Origin: Hypsibius dujardini
Taxonomy: Eukaryota; Tardigrada; Eutardigrada; Parachela; Hypsibiidae
DNA length: 43,787 nt
Direction: 5' to 3'
NCBI GenBank assembly: GCA_001579985.1
Contig: LRSR01010210.1
Coordinates: 1 to 43,787 of the forward strand
This document shows positions 32,259 through 42,801 of this stretch, one piece after another. The position numbers and the translations under genes were made by a program. The notes beneath the pieces were generated by a model that worked only from the letters and a program-made list of their open reading frames with translations, searched no databases and was not told the origin of the DNA. The stretch's first letter is position 1, and each line of letters opens with the position of its first letter.

Positions 32259-34939
32259 AAAGGGGGCGGAAAAGTAAAAGACCTCATGAGAGAGGGATAG
32301 CAATGCAGGTCTTTATATTTGTCTGATCATTACCCGATTCAGCCGGCTTCGATATGCACAACAATTTTCATTGGCTCTTATTAATCAGTAAAGTCCTGCC
32401 AAATGTTTTGGTGACCTCTCACAATTTTCAAGACTGATCATTGGTGCACTTGATAGCATCGCCCGTGAGTTGGTTTTTGACCTTCTTGGAGGTTCAGACG
32501 GTTAAGACAAATTTTGGCTGACTGAGAAGAAGACGGGGAGACTAATAGTTCAGACAAACAGGTGGGGTAAAACCTTAATTTAGTGGCTTAAGGAGCTCAG
32601 ACAGAGTGAACAGGGCAGACAGTGTAAACAGGGTGGACATGGTGGACTCATAAGGGGTCAATTGCCTTTTTCAAATTCAGATTGCGCCTAAACTTTGTTT
32701 TTTGAATACTACTACTCCAACTATGATTTTAGAAATATGACTCGCCGCAGAGGGATCTCTGTTCAGTGGGAAAAAACTCGGGAAGAACCCTATTTCGGCA
32801 CTTCCTATAACATTGCTCCTACTCACTTGATTAATTGAGCAAGGGGTTCGAGTTTTGAATTCTTCATTGTAAATGCGAATAATATTTCCTCCTCGCTTGC
32901 GCCCAATTGAAATAGTTTGATTGTCATCGACAGAATATTTTTGGATGTGCCGGGACAGAGGCGCGGAGCTATGAATTATTCACGAACGGGTCAAGCCTGA
33001 CCGGAAACAAAGATATCCAATGTTATGTCGAGCAATATTTGAGAATTTCAAATAATACCATTCTAAATAATGATGTCTTTCAAAAATTTTCATTCTGCCG
33101 AAAACAGTTCTTAAAACCACACGGATGAAACACATTTTTCAGCATAATTTATTGCTAGCACTTGAGAAAATTCGAATTGCAAGATTTGGAGGCCTTTCTG
33201 TGGCGAGCCTCGCCAAACAAACCCTCACCTGAATCACTTTGGGAGCAAAAAAATAGAAAGCATAGCGTAGCAATAAATGTTCGTACGTTTTTCATTAACT
33301 TAATCTGACAAATCGTTAAGTTGAAGTGAAATCACTTGTCAGTTTAACTGCCAGCTCTCTAGCAAGGAGGAAAAATGAATTTTGAATTGAATTTTGAATG
33401 AAAAGCCAGTTGAGTTTGAGTGAAGTGCAGTACGAACCGTAAGTACAGGAGTCTCCACGAATATTGAATAATATTTGTTACTCCCTCCAACATCCATGAG
33501 TGTGGGAAAACAAAAATTAATTTCAGTGGCAAGGAGGGCAGTAAGTTAAGATTATCTAAAACTTGATTTGAAACGAATCTGACAATAATTGAGCGTTTGA
33601 GGAATTTTGTCCTGAAAGTGGTACTTTTGTACCCGCCAACTTAAGCCGAAAAGTATACTACGAACTTCAGTTCCGCCAATCGTGTTTGGAGCTTAAACGA
33701 AAAACCGCTCATTGTAAGTTATCATGACATAGTTTCTCTATAAAAACCACGTTCTATTGGTTCTTGAAATGCAGCAGGAAATTTTTGAGAAAAAATAATT
33801 CGCGCAAAAGTGCGAAAACAAGTACTTTCTACACATTAACATCGTTTTAGTTCCGCCCCTACAACATTTTGAGTTTCATAGAAAGCAACTATTTTATGAG
33901 TTATCCTTTTAGGGTTACTTTGTTTGCCACACTGTCTCTAGAACCACTTGATGGAAAGGCAGAATTTCAAAGGATTCACTAACACAATCAAGTAATGAAG
34001 CAATCAACCCACTGAGCCCGTGTTAAAAAGCAAAATCGGCCATTTTAGTCAGTGACCCCAGGAAGGCTTCCTGCGTGAGATTAAAAATTAGTTTTCATTA
34101 TAAAATTAATTAAGGCTTCAGGTGTGGCGTTTTTGTCATTTGTGAGGTTAGCGTCAGTTTACGTAGCCACCGTTTGAAAACTATTCAATGTTCGTGGTGA
34201 CCCTGTAGATCTCCGCGATCGGAAACTCACTAACTTAGCAGTCATGTCGATCATTTACGCATGCACAATCTCTCACTGCGCACCCTTTGTTCTAATCAGA
34301 CGAGTTTCCCGCGACTGTTCAGTGAGCAGCAATAAGTGAAAGTGACTGGACTTACAATTAGTGTTGCTTAAATCAAAATTTTGAGTTAAAAATAAATTAA
34401 ATTAGCACGTGGCCTACATCGCTTTTTACATTAAATTAAACAAAACGTAATTTCAAATAAAAAAGTTGTGTTTGGGTATTTTAAATCATATTTGAATTAA
34501 ACTCACTTTTGATGTAAAAGGATTTACAATCTATGATTGAAATTAAATTAAAATTATACACGTAACGAGTCGTTTGATATTAAATTAAGTAAAAAATCAT
34601 TTAACTAAAAATAAAAGCTTATTTCCGCTGATTTAAAATCACTATTTACATTAATCTAAAAAACACTAACTGGACTTGACTGACCGCGCCTAGTTTTTAC
34701 GGGCCATCAATCCTGTTCAGACCATTTAGCGTTACTACAGTAGCTATTTATTCTTACGATCAGTTGCAGGATTAACCGACAGGCCTGCGGAAGCAACACA
34801 AGTAACCAATTCAAAGCAGTCATCTTAAAAAAGTGTCCGTAATTATACAGAGACTGAAGCACATATACACAGATGGCGTACTGGGTTATTAGGATACATA
34901 ATTTTCAAGACGTCACTATAACCGGTACTTGACCTATGC
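32259..34939. other. Spacer between the duplicated LRR units
   Basis: No coding exon is recognised in about 2.7 kb. It is AT-rich. The part at 34360-34680 is dense in TTAAATTAAA-like words, similar in composition to the MITE interior in the copy 1 intron, but no termini were identified. Confidence 0.5.
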
Positions 34940-37584
34940 TCAACCGTTAACTGTGATACCCAAACAACGACCAGAAGCTTGATCAACGCACGAAGCCGTG
35001 GAGGAATGTGAACAAGTCAGTAAATGAAGGGTTTTGACGTCACAGTGACGTCTGTCGTCGTCGCATAAACCTTTGACTGCCAAAGGTCGGGCAAAGTATC
35101 CACCGACAGGCATAAAAGTGCACTGTGCTACTGCACTACGCTTTTGTCTCGGAGGCGATGGTCGATACACATAAAATTTGCTGGTGGAATTGTGCCGGCT
35201 GCGCCTTTGGATCATGAACACGGCAAAGATAACCGAAATAATGCACAACAGGAAGGTAATGACGAGAACGGTGGTCGCACCACCGATTCCGCCGGCGAGG
35301 CGGCTGTTGTCTCGGAGGCGAGGGTCGACGCACTCTAATTTTGCTGGCGAAAGGGCGCCAATGGCCACGCCATTGTAACGGATGTCGGTACATCTGAAAA
35401 TAATTATTTTGGTAAAACTGCTCTGGATCGAAAGAATTTTTACACAAAGAAATGGTTTTTGAAATTATTTATAACAAATCAAGGTCCTTTACGAGGTAAA
35501 TCTCACAACAACGCATCCATTACAACCATATTATTTTCTTGTGTCGATTATCTTCCCGCACTTATTCACAGCTCGACTTTAAAGGAGCTAGAGTTTAATA
35601 AAATCTCCATTCTGTTTCACTACCTCATCTTAGAGTGCTTCATCAGCAAGAGCGAGGACATTCCTATTTTCTGAGTTATATTTATTTTTTCATTGAGATT
35701 GGTTTTGATGAGTTTTTATTTATATTATTCGAATGATAATTTGCAACTTCTAATTAATATTTAAATTGTAATTCGTGACTTACTCCAGATATTATTAACT
35801 TTTTTTACTGCAAATTTAAATACTCGTTAATGAAGATTTAATTTAGGGGGGGGGGCGAGAGTGACAAAGTGGGATAAATAGAGCTAAAGTTTAGGGCGAA
35901 CTAAAATAATTTATTATTAAATACTGTCCATCTAAGAATTCTATTTAAAATTAATTGGCATCAGCAGGATCCTTTTTGGACATCAGGGGGCGGTGCTACA
36001 AATTATTGTTGAGCCCGACTGGAAACTTACGAGTATTATTCCACAAATGAGACCTAGCTCCGCCCCCTGACACTCAAAAACGATTCTGCTAGTGCCAAAT
36101 GATTTAAAATTCATTTTTGAGGGGGATCAAAATAAGAGGAGAAATTTCGTTACTTTGACTTATTCTGCAAGTTTCTAGGGTCAAAATCAGAGAAAATGGA
36201 ATCTTCCAGTGTTTTCAAACTTAGAAATTCTGCCCAAAAAACATTCTCATTGCCAAACCAATAAAATTATTCACCATAATTAAAGTTTTATTGAAAAAAC
36301 ATACAGCGAGACATTCTGGGTTTCCCCTCTGAAAATCGTCCCAGTTTAGCTGAATGGAGCAACTCTTTCCAAGCCTTTCAGCGCCCTACGGTTCAACTCT
36401 TCGCGAAATATGTCACATCCAACCGCAACTTACTTGGACCTGTCGAGCTCCGTCTTGATCTTCTCCCTCGCCGGGACATTCTCCCAGGTAGCTGGTTCCG
36501 CCATCCACTTCACGTCGCAGTCACAGATCCACGGGTTTGCCGAAAGGCCCACCTCCTTTATGGCTCTCCAGTTGAAAACATGCCTGTCCAAGCTGTGCAG
36601 ACCACAGCCGCGAAACGAGACCGTCTTCAGTTGCGACGCCATCTCCCCTGCCTTCTGCGCGAACATCCCGAAGGCGTCCCCGTCGACGTAGATGAGGTTG
36701 GTGTTGTGCTCCATGTCCAGCGTCTGCAGCTTGCTCATCGCCGAGAACGTGTGCTGATTGATGGCAACTATATTAAGCCCCTCCAGCGTGAGTCGCTCCA
36801 GATTCGTCAGGTACTTGAAGTCGTCCGCTGTGATCGCCTTGATGGGGTTGTAACTCATCACCAGACTGGTCATCCGCTGCCAGATCGGCTGGAAGATATT
36901 CCGCGGAAAGGCGGTAAACCTATTCCCACTCAGGTCGAGCAGTTGGAGCTTCTTCGTGCTGTTGAAGATGCTATCCGGCAGAATGAAGAGCTCCGCCGAG
37001 ACGAGGATGAGCTCTTCCAGGTCTTGCGTCCCTTGAAACACGTCCTCCAGGAGCTCGAGCAGTCGGTTATACGACAGGTCGAGCTCACGTAGCTTGGGGA
37101 ACTTTGCTAAGTCGTCCTTCGTCACTTTTTTGAGCTCGTTTTTTGAGAGCTTCAGAACGGTCACCACGGGGAAAGTCCCCCGGAAGGAGTCGAAGTTCGC
37201 TAGCTTGTTGTCCTGTAGATTGATAACATCAAGAGTCGCGGGATTGTTGAGGTAGTTGCGACAGGTCATTTTCAGCTGTTTCGAGGTACAGGAGAAGACC
37301 GTTTCCGTGCAAATTTGGCAGGTCTTGTTGGTGTGCGTGTTGCACTCCTCGCTGGCGCAGACCGGGCCGTCGTCCGGGTGTGCGGGCATCCTGGTCGTGG
37401 TGGTGAAGCCCTGCGGGTCCATTGCATAGCGAAATAGGACTGTTGCGGCATTACCTGTTGAGGGAGAGGAGGTAGGACCTACTGGTTCGTGAGAGGTACC
37501 ACTGTTGTTGTTGTTTTCTGAACAGAACGCCAATGTGAAAAATAACGATATCACGACAGACCCTTTTAAGAAGGGATACGCCAT
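34940..37584 (-). CDS. LRR type I transmembrane receptor-like protein, copy 2
   Basis: Exon 1 is 37584-36434 and exon 2 is 35393-34940, giving 534 residues. The ectodomain is very close to copy 1: the same signal peptide, Cys-rich N-cap, leucine-rich repeats and LRRCT cap (NPWICDCDVKWM). The stalk differs most. The membrane helix (about 423-445) is nearly identical. After QRRSR the sequence departs completely: a tail of about 84 residues (FYVYRPSPPRQ, then Cys/His-rich sequence) replaces the 41-residue tail of copy 1 and lacks its YxxΦ and FEI motifs. The new tail starts in DNA duplicated from the ectodomain-coding part of the same exon. An unseen further intron could shorten it. The intron holds a different inverted-repeat element. 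Confidence 0.8.
35145..35196. repeat. 52-bp duplicate of LRRCT-coding DNA within LRR copy 2
   Basis: This segment aligns along its full length, at about three quarters identity, with 35308-35359 in the same exon and orientation. Both begin TGTCTCGGAGGCGA. At 35308-35359 the DNA encodes the end of the LRRCT cap (LECVDPRLRDN). Here it is read in another frame as the start of the cytoplasmic tail. Confidence 0.8.
35955..36098. mobile_element. MITE-like inverted-repeat element in the intron of LRR copy 2
   Basis: The two 43-bp arms, 35955-35997 and 36056-36098, are imperfect reverse complements. Both contain TTGGCA at the end and a shared CAGGGGGCGG core. The spacer is about 58 bp. The element is 144 bp long. 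No convincing target duplication was found, so its superfamily is unassigned. It is absent from the copy 1 intron. Confidence 0.65.
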
Positions 37585-39613
37585 TTTGGAGGAAATTATT
37601 ATGGTCTAGCTGAACACATGAAGAGGGTTCTTGGACGGAGTTTTATGTGGAAAAGTCGCGAAATATTGCAGCTGGTTCGTCTCGTGGATGAATATACTTG
37701 CTGTTGCTGCTATGATGTGTGTGTGGGTGATTAAAATTCTGTTTATATCATTGGAGATAATTGGCGTTGTTTATGGCCCAACTGATGGAACTTGCAAACT
37801 CACACTGCATATATATGAACCCCAGGAACTGAGTCAAATCACACGCACCGCATTCGTTTGCTTATCTAGGCTCAGTCCTAGACTTTGGATCTGCAGTCAG
37901 GTTCGCAAATATACGTTGGGCTCGAAAAGTATCACAAAGGCAGATACAATTATTAAGGACCATTAAACTCAGAGAGGCGTGGGTCAGGTGCATTGATGAC
38001 TTCTACATTTCCATCTTTTCGACTCATCGACAAGAGTGTAAAGTTTATTTCGAAATTAGAACAGAAAATCTTATCGTTTTAAGTGACCTCAAATTTTCGT
38101 AGGACTCCTTCGCCCCTTCAGGAGGGGTTCTTTTCAGCGGCGTGAAATTTTCAGTATCATGTCATACAGCCTAAGCTACATTGAGGGATTTCCATAAATT
38201 GCGCCGATATTTGGCAGGTTATCAGGGTAGGCAGGGTGGACCTGGGAGACAGGGAGGCATGGAACGCATTGCCTCTTACCGTCTCCCTGCTTCTTCCTCT
38301 GCGGTTTATGCTTACCCTAAGAGGGTGGAAATATGAAAAAGGCTGCCGCAGAACATGCGGTCCCATTAAAATAAAATATAACAACATGTGCCTCAGTAAC
38401 ATGTGTTGCCTGAATATCTGTGGGGCAGCATATGGAAGCTGAGATATTAGAGAGGTTTCGCAAACCGACATATCTCAGTCTGTGATAACTAACATAAGAT
38501 ACATTTTATACATGTTTTCTACATGTAAGAAATTTCTGTTTTTTCAAATTGACTTAACCAAACAACATAAGATTAATTTCCCACACTACTTAAAACTATT
38601 TTGATCAACGCCTTAATCGTATTAGCTTATTCCGACAATTTTGTTTCCTCTGAGAACATTTTCGATGACGGTTGCGATGCAGCATGTGCGGTGAGGGCGC
38701 CAAAAAACCGTAAAGAGATAACGCATTGGGTTCAGCGTTGATTGATTGATTGATTGTTTTAAACCAAAAGAACTTGGACAACCATGTCGATTCCATGACG
38801 TTTCCCATTTTGTTTAGTTCCCCACGGTTGAAATATAAAAATCCTTTCTTAGTTCTAAAATTTTCTTGCGTAAAAAACAGCAAAATAGCTTCTATTTAGC
38901 CAAACAAAGCCGGAAGAGCAGAGCGATGGATAAAGGAACGGGGCTCTGATCTTCCGCGACAAATACGTGCATCTTCAGGTTATTAAAACTATTTCCGATT
39001 AATCGAAAAGATGCGTCCGAATCCAACGTATTCAAAAATTAAAATTGGAAACTTGTGGGAATAAAAAATGTCAAAGATGGCTCAAAAGAATTAGAAGATT
39101 CCACTATGTAGAGATCGTATACAGCTTGCGTAGGAATCGGACATGCATGCCGGTTATATTCGGGAAACCAACATAGCATACGGAAAACGGTAACGCGAGC
39201 AGCCAGAAAGTTATGATTATTTTTATTTGAGTCCTTATGTCAGCGGGCGAAATTTCTTTAGTGTACAGCAAAATGTTGTATCGTCTGTCCTGTGTCGTTT
39301 GCGAAAATGCGAAATCCCTCATCTGTCCCCAAAAATTGGGATGCCCAACGGTTTTGATCCTCCCTTTGAAGAAATCTGAAACGGTTCTTCGTTCACTAGT
39401 CAGTTGATTTTTAGATCGAACCAGTTATTACATCGGGACTAAAAATGTTCAACCTGGAGTATCGGGAACACATTTTCGTTCAGTATTTTATCGAATATAA
39501 AAAATGGTGCCTGAATACCGGTGGCCTGGGAGTTGGGCGTGGTCTAAAAAGCAGCATCGCCATAAGCTGATAAAAATAGAGGGAATAACAGCAACTGACA
39601 GAAAAGATGTGAA
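37585..39613. other. Region between LRR copy 2 and the third GPCR
   Basis: The part up to about 38208 is homologous to the upstream flank of LRR copy 1 (to about 32258) and marks the right end of the duplicated segment. It includes a counterpart of the small frame (37712-37966). A nested hairpin lies at 38439-38478. From there to 39613 no coding exon is recognised. Confidence 0.6.
37712..37966 (+). CDS. Possible counterpart of the small divergent membrane protein
   Basis: It starts MMCVWVIKILFISLEIIGVV and continues YGPTDGTCK, YEPQELS. The first 45 codons parallel the frame at 31858. The donor-like AG|GTAAAT of that copy is changed here and the frame runs on for 40 more codons. It may be a decayed or altered exon. 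No family is assigned. Confidence 0.25.
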   Translation: MMCVWVIKILFISLEIIGVVYGPTDGTCKLTLHIYEPQELSQITRTAFVCLSRLSPRLWICSQVRKYTLGSKSITKADTIIKDH

Positions 39614-40645
39614 CTAACATGGCAACCCAAAGGTTTGTTGAAAGGTCGCATGGAGATCAGTCAAAGCAAGCGTGAATAAAATCGGATCAAACACCGCCTG
39701 AGAGTAGAACAGCATGTTGGAGATTTCGTAAAATCCCGGCAGCTTCTTCAGGCCGAGGCCTCCAAAGACGCTCCAATTGTACTCCACCGTCAGCGGCAGC
39801 ATGAAGAGACAATTACTTAGTGTCAACATGGTTAGCACGACGAACGCCGTGGAAGACTGTTTCCGCGCGCGTTTACATCGTTGTGGTTCCTGTTGACCCA
39901 TCACCGCTGAGGCTGGGGAATCCGACCCACGCCCGTGCGGGCTAAGGTCACCGGTATCCGCTAGGATCAGTCGGTTGTGCCGAACACGACGTCGCACCTC
40001 GAAGAAGCAGATCAACGGGTACGCCAAGATGAGCGACGCCAGCGGGATGTCATACAGCATCAGCTGCTCCGTCACGAACCACGCATACTGCGTCTGCTTA
40101 ACAATGTAACAGCCCTGCGAAAGGGGGATACGGTAGAACACGGCGTCCTGAATGAAACCCGGCAGCATGACCAGGTGAATGTACATCCAAAAGGCGAGGC
40201 AGGTGCGAAGGGCGACTTTTCGGGTGTGATACTGATGGTACGACACCGGATGGGCCACCGCCCAAATACGGTTGAGAGTGATGAGAAAGTGCGAGTTGTA
40301 CACAAGCGAGTGGATGACGTAGGACCCGTACAAGAAGGCGGTGCAGAAATGCGTGCCCAAAGAGGAGAAGGTTCGAAGTTTAGAGATGATGGTCAGCGGT
40401 TGCTGGAAGATCTCGTTGAAGAGGTTCGCTACGAGGAGATTCATGATGTAGGTGGTGAAGGGAGTCCGGAGATGTCCGTGTCGGATGAACAGCCATAGGA
40501 CGACGCTGTTGGTGATGACGGCAGCGAGGAAGATGACAAGGGAAATGCCGGATACGTAGTTCCACGGTTTTACCTCGGGATACGGATGGGAGATGTTAAG
40601 GGGAATGGCCCCTGTGGTGTTGGTAAACAGTCTTGCCCCACTCAT
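39614..40645 (-). CDS. Orphan rhodopsin-class GPCR, single exon, copy 1
   Basis: An intronless frame of 343 residues from the first ATG at 40645. Seven helices are visible. Helix 1 is SGISLVIFLAAVITNSVVLW; helix 2 contains NLLVANLFNEIF. Helix 3 ends in LNRIWAVAHP in place of DRY. Helix 6 keeps the Pro (LFMLPLTV). Helix 7 ends FDPILF in place of NPxxY. A Cys before helix 3 (HFCTAF) and one in loop 2 (SQGCYI) can form the usual disulfide. The N-terminus has NTT and NIS sequons. Asp 2.50 is Asn while position 7.49 is Asp, a reciprocal exchange. A close tandem copy lies 1.1 kb further right. Ligand and G protein are unknown. Confidence 0.88.
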   Translation of the reverse strand: MSGARLFTNTTGAIPLNISHPYPEVKPWNYVSGISLVIFLAAVITNSVVLWLFIRHGHLRTPFTTYIMNLLVANLFNEIFQQPLTIISKLRTFSSLGTHFCTAFLYGSYVIHSLVYNSHFLITLNRIWAVAHPVSYHQYHTRKVALRTCLAFWMYIHLVMLPGFIQDAVFYRIPLSQGCYIVKQTQYAWFVTEQLMLYDIPLASLILAYPLICFFEVRRRVRHNRLILADTGDLSPHGRGSDSPASAVMGQQEPQRCKRARKQSSTAFVVLTMLTLSNCLFMLPLTVEYNWSVFGGLGLKKLPGFYEISNMLFYSQAVFDPILFTLALTDLHATFQQTFGLPC

Positions 40646-41784
40646 TTCGACTTCCGTTAGTGGCAAACAAACAAGAAGATCGATGGGAACTTTCACGACG
40701 GTCTTTAAACTTGAACCGTGAAAGAAAAATTCCTCAAGACGTCATGTGCGGCTGTTGTGATAGAATAGATCAGGAAGATGGGCAGATCAAAAGGCACGGC
40801 AGGAGAATAGGATGCATGTATAAATGCGTTAGTGAATTATTCCATTAGATTTGGGTGAATCTTTTCCCATGAGGCGTCACTGGTGTACATTACGCATCAC
40901 TGTTGTTGACCTTCATCGTAAAGAGTACTGTATGTCCTAATTTTCCGTTAGGCTTCTGCTCGGCAATTAATTACCGGCAAGTGAAAAGCCGGTTTTTCCG
41001 ATGGACTTTCTTTTCCTACCCTTCACACCCATCAATAATTTATCTCGGCAGTAACCTTTTAACGCTCACTGTCGTGTCATCCGCCCTTGTTTCCATCTTT
41101 GTCAAATGAGCTTATGCATGTCTCTCTAGTACTCGTTTCAGTAATTTTTTACATGAAAGGCATAGCTGAAAGTGCGCAAAATGGCCGCGCTAAGTGACTG
41201 GCAAGAAGAGAGCGTACACATGCAAGGGTTAAGGGTATATTCCGTTGGAATAAAAATATCTTTCCCACTTCCGCGATGGAACTGCGGCGCTCTTACCCAC
41301 CAAATAAACACCATTATTCGATAGAACTATGTAAAGTAGATACAAAATAAACAGAACGAACAATAAAGTAATGAAACAGAGGCGTGAGTGGGTGGAAAAA
41401 TGTCGATGAAAACGTAAAACACTGCAGAGCAAAACGAAAAAGTTTGTGAACTAAGAAGACGCCAAATTCGAAGACATTATTTGTGTTTGCAAGGAAAGAG
41501 TCGTCGCTAATCGGGGGTAGGCAGATGCCTGACGACAGAAGACCGCCATGGGTGTGGTTACTGACAAGTTAATTTTACGCAGATACTTACAATTTTTGGA
41601 CGTACTCTATTCTGAGAATGAGATTTGTAAAACCGAATACGTCACTCCCGTTCATTGCAAAAGGAGCAAAAAGTCTTTCATCGAACCTTTAAAAACTACA
41701 TCAATACTGGTACAGAATTGGCATGGAATAGCTCAGAGAAAAGGTCTTCAACGAATTGTTAAAAAAATTAGATTAATTACAGTA
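40646..41784. other. Spacer between the two single-exon GPCR genes
   Basis: About 1.1 kb without a recognisable exon on either strand. It should contain the promoter of the left gene and the 3' end of the right gene. Confidence 0.5.
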
Positions 41785-42801
41785 TTAAGTGAAGTGAAGC
41801 ATGCCGATAAATGCAAGACGCAGGTCCGCCAAAGCCAGAGTAAACAAAATTGGATCAAACACCGCTTGGGCGTAGAATAGCATGCTAAAAACTTCATTAA
41901 AGCTCTGCCATGATTCGTACGACCTGTACGCGTTGAAGATGCTCAGATTATAGCCAACCGTCAAGGGCAACAAAAAAAAGATGTTGCTCAAGGTTAAGAT
42001 AGTCAAAACTACGAAGGCCTTCGAGGGTGATCCTTTCGGCGGCCGCAGTGGTGGTCGCACGTCACTACCCTCATCGCGTGAGCCGGTGGCGCGCCAATGC
42101 TGCAAGCCGAACTCGCCGTTATCCGCTTGGATCAGTCGGCTGTGCCGAATATGACGTCGTACCACGAAGAAGCAGATCGTCGGGTACGCCAAGATGAGCG
42201 ACGCCAGCGGGATGTCATACAGCATCAGCTGCTCCGTCACGAACCACGCATACTGCTTCTGCTTATCGATATTACAGCCCTGCGAAAGGGGGATACGGTA
42301 GAACATGGCGTCCTGAATGAAACCCGGCAGCATAACCAGGTGAATGTACATCCAAAAGGCGAGGCAGGTGCGAAGGGCGACTTTTCGGGTGTGATAATGA
42401 CGGTACGACACCGGATGGGCCACCGCCCAAATACGGTTGAGAGTGATGAGAAAGTGCGAGTTGTACACAAGCGAGTGGATGACGTAGGACCCGTACAAGA
42501 AGGCGGTGCAGAAATGCGTGCCCAAAGAGGAGAAGGTTCGAAGTTTAGAGATGATGGTCAGCGGTTGCTGGAAGATCTCGTTGAAGAGGTTCACTACGAG
42601 AAGGTTCATGATGTAGGTGGTGAAGGGAGTCCGGAGATGTTCGTGTCGGATAAACAGCCAGAGGACGAGACCGTTGCTGGCCAGGGCGATGATGCAGATG
42701 ACGAGGGAGAGGCCGGGGAGGTAGCTCCACGGTCTGTCGTACGGAACAACCAGCACAGAGGAGGCGTTAGAGATGCTAGTCCCATTTCTCGGTTCTTCCA
42801 T
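41785..42801 (-). CDS. Orphan rhodopsin-class GPCR, single exon, copy 2
   Basis: An intronless frame of 338 residues from an ATG at 42801. From the end of helix 1 (HLRTPFTTYIMNLLV) to helix 5 (YDIPLASLILAYP) it is nearly identical to copy 1, including LNRIWAVAHP and the loop 2 Cys. The N-terminus, most of helix 1, intracellular loop 3 and helices 6-7 differ much more. Helix 7 again ends FDPILF. Two N-terminal sequons (NGT, NAS) are present. The conserved middle and diverged ends suggest gene conversion or strong constraint on the ligand and G-protein surfaces. The C-terminus is very short. Confidence 0.88.
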   Translation of the reverse strand: MEEPRNGTSISNASSVLVVPYDRPWSYLPGLSLVICIIALASNGLVLWLFIRHEHLRTPFTTYIMNLLVVNLFNEIFQQPLTIISKLRTFSSLGTHFCTAFLYGSYVIHSLVYNSHFLITLNRIWAVAHPVSYRHYHTRKVALRTCLAFWMYIHLVMLPGFIQDAMFYRIPLSQGCNIDKQKQYAWFVTEQLMLYDIPLASLILAYPTICFFVVRRHIRHSRLIQADNGEFGLQHWRATGSRDEGSDVRPPLRPPKGSPSKAFVVLTILTLSNIFFLLPLTVGYNLSIFNAYRSYESWQSFNEVFSMLFYAQAVFDPILFTLALADLRLAFIGMLHFT

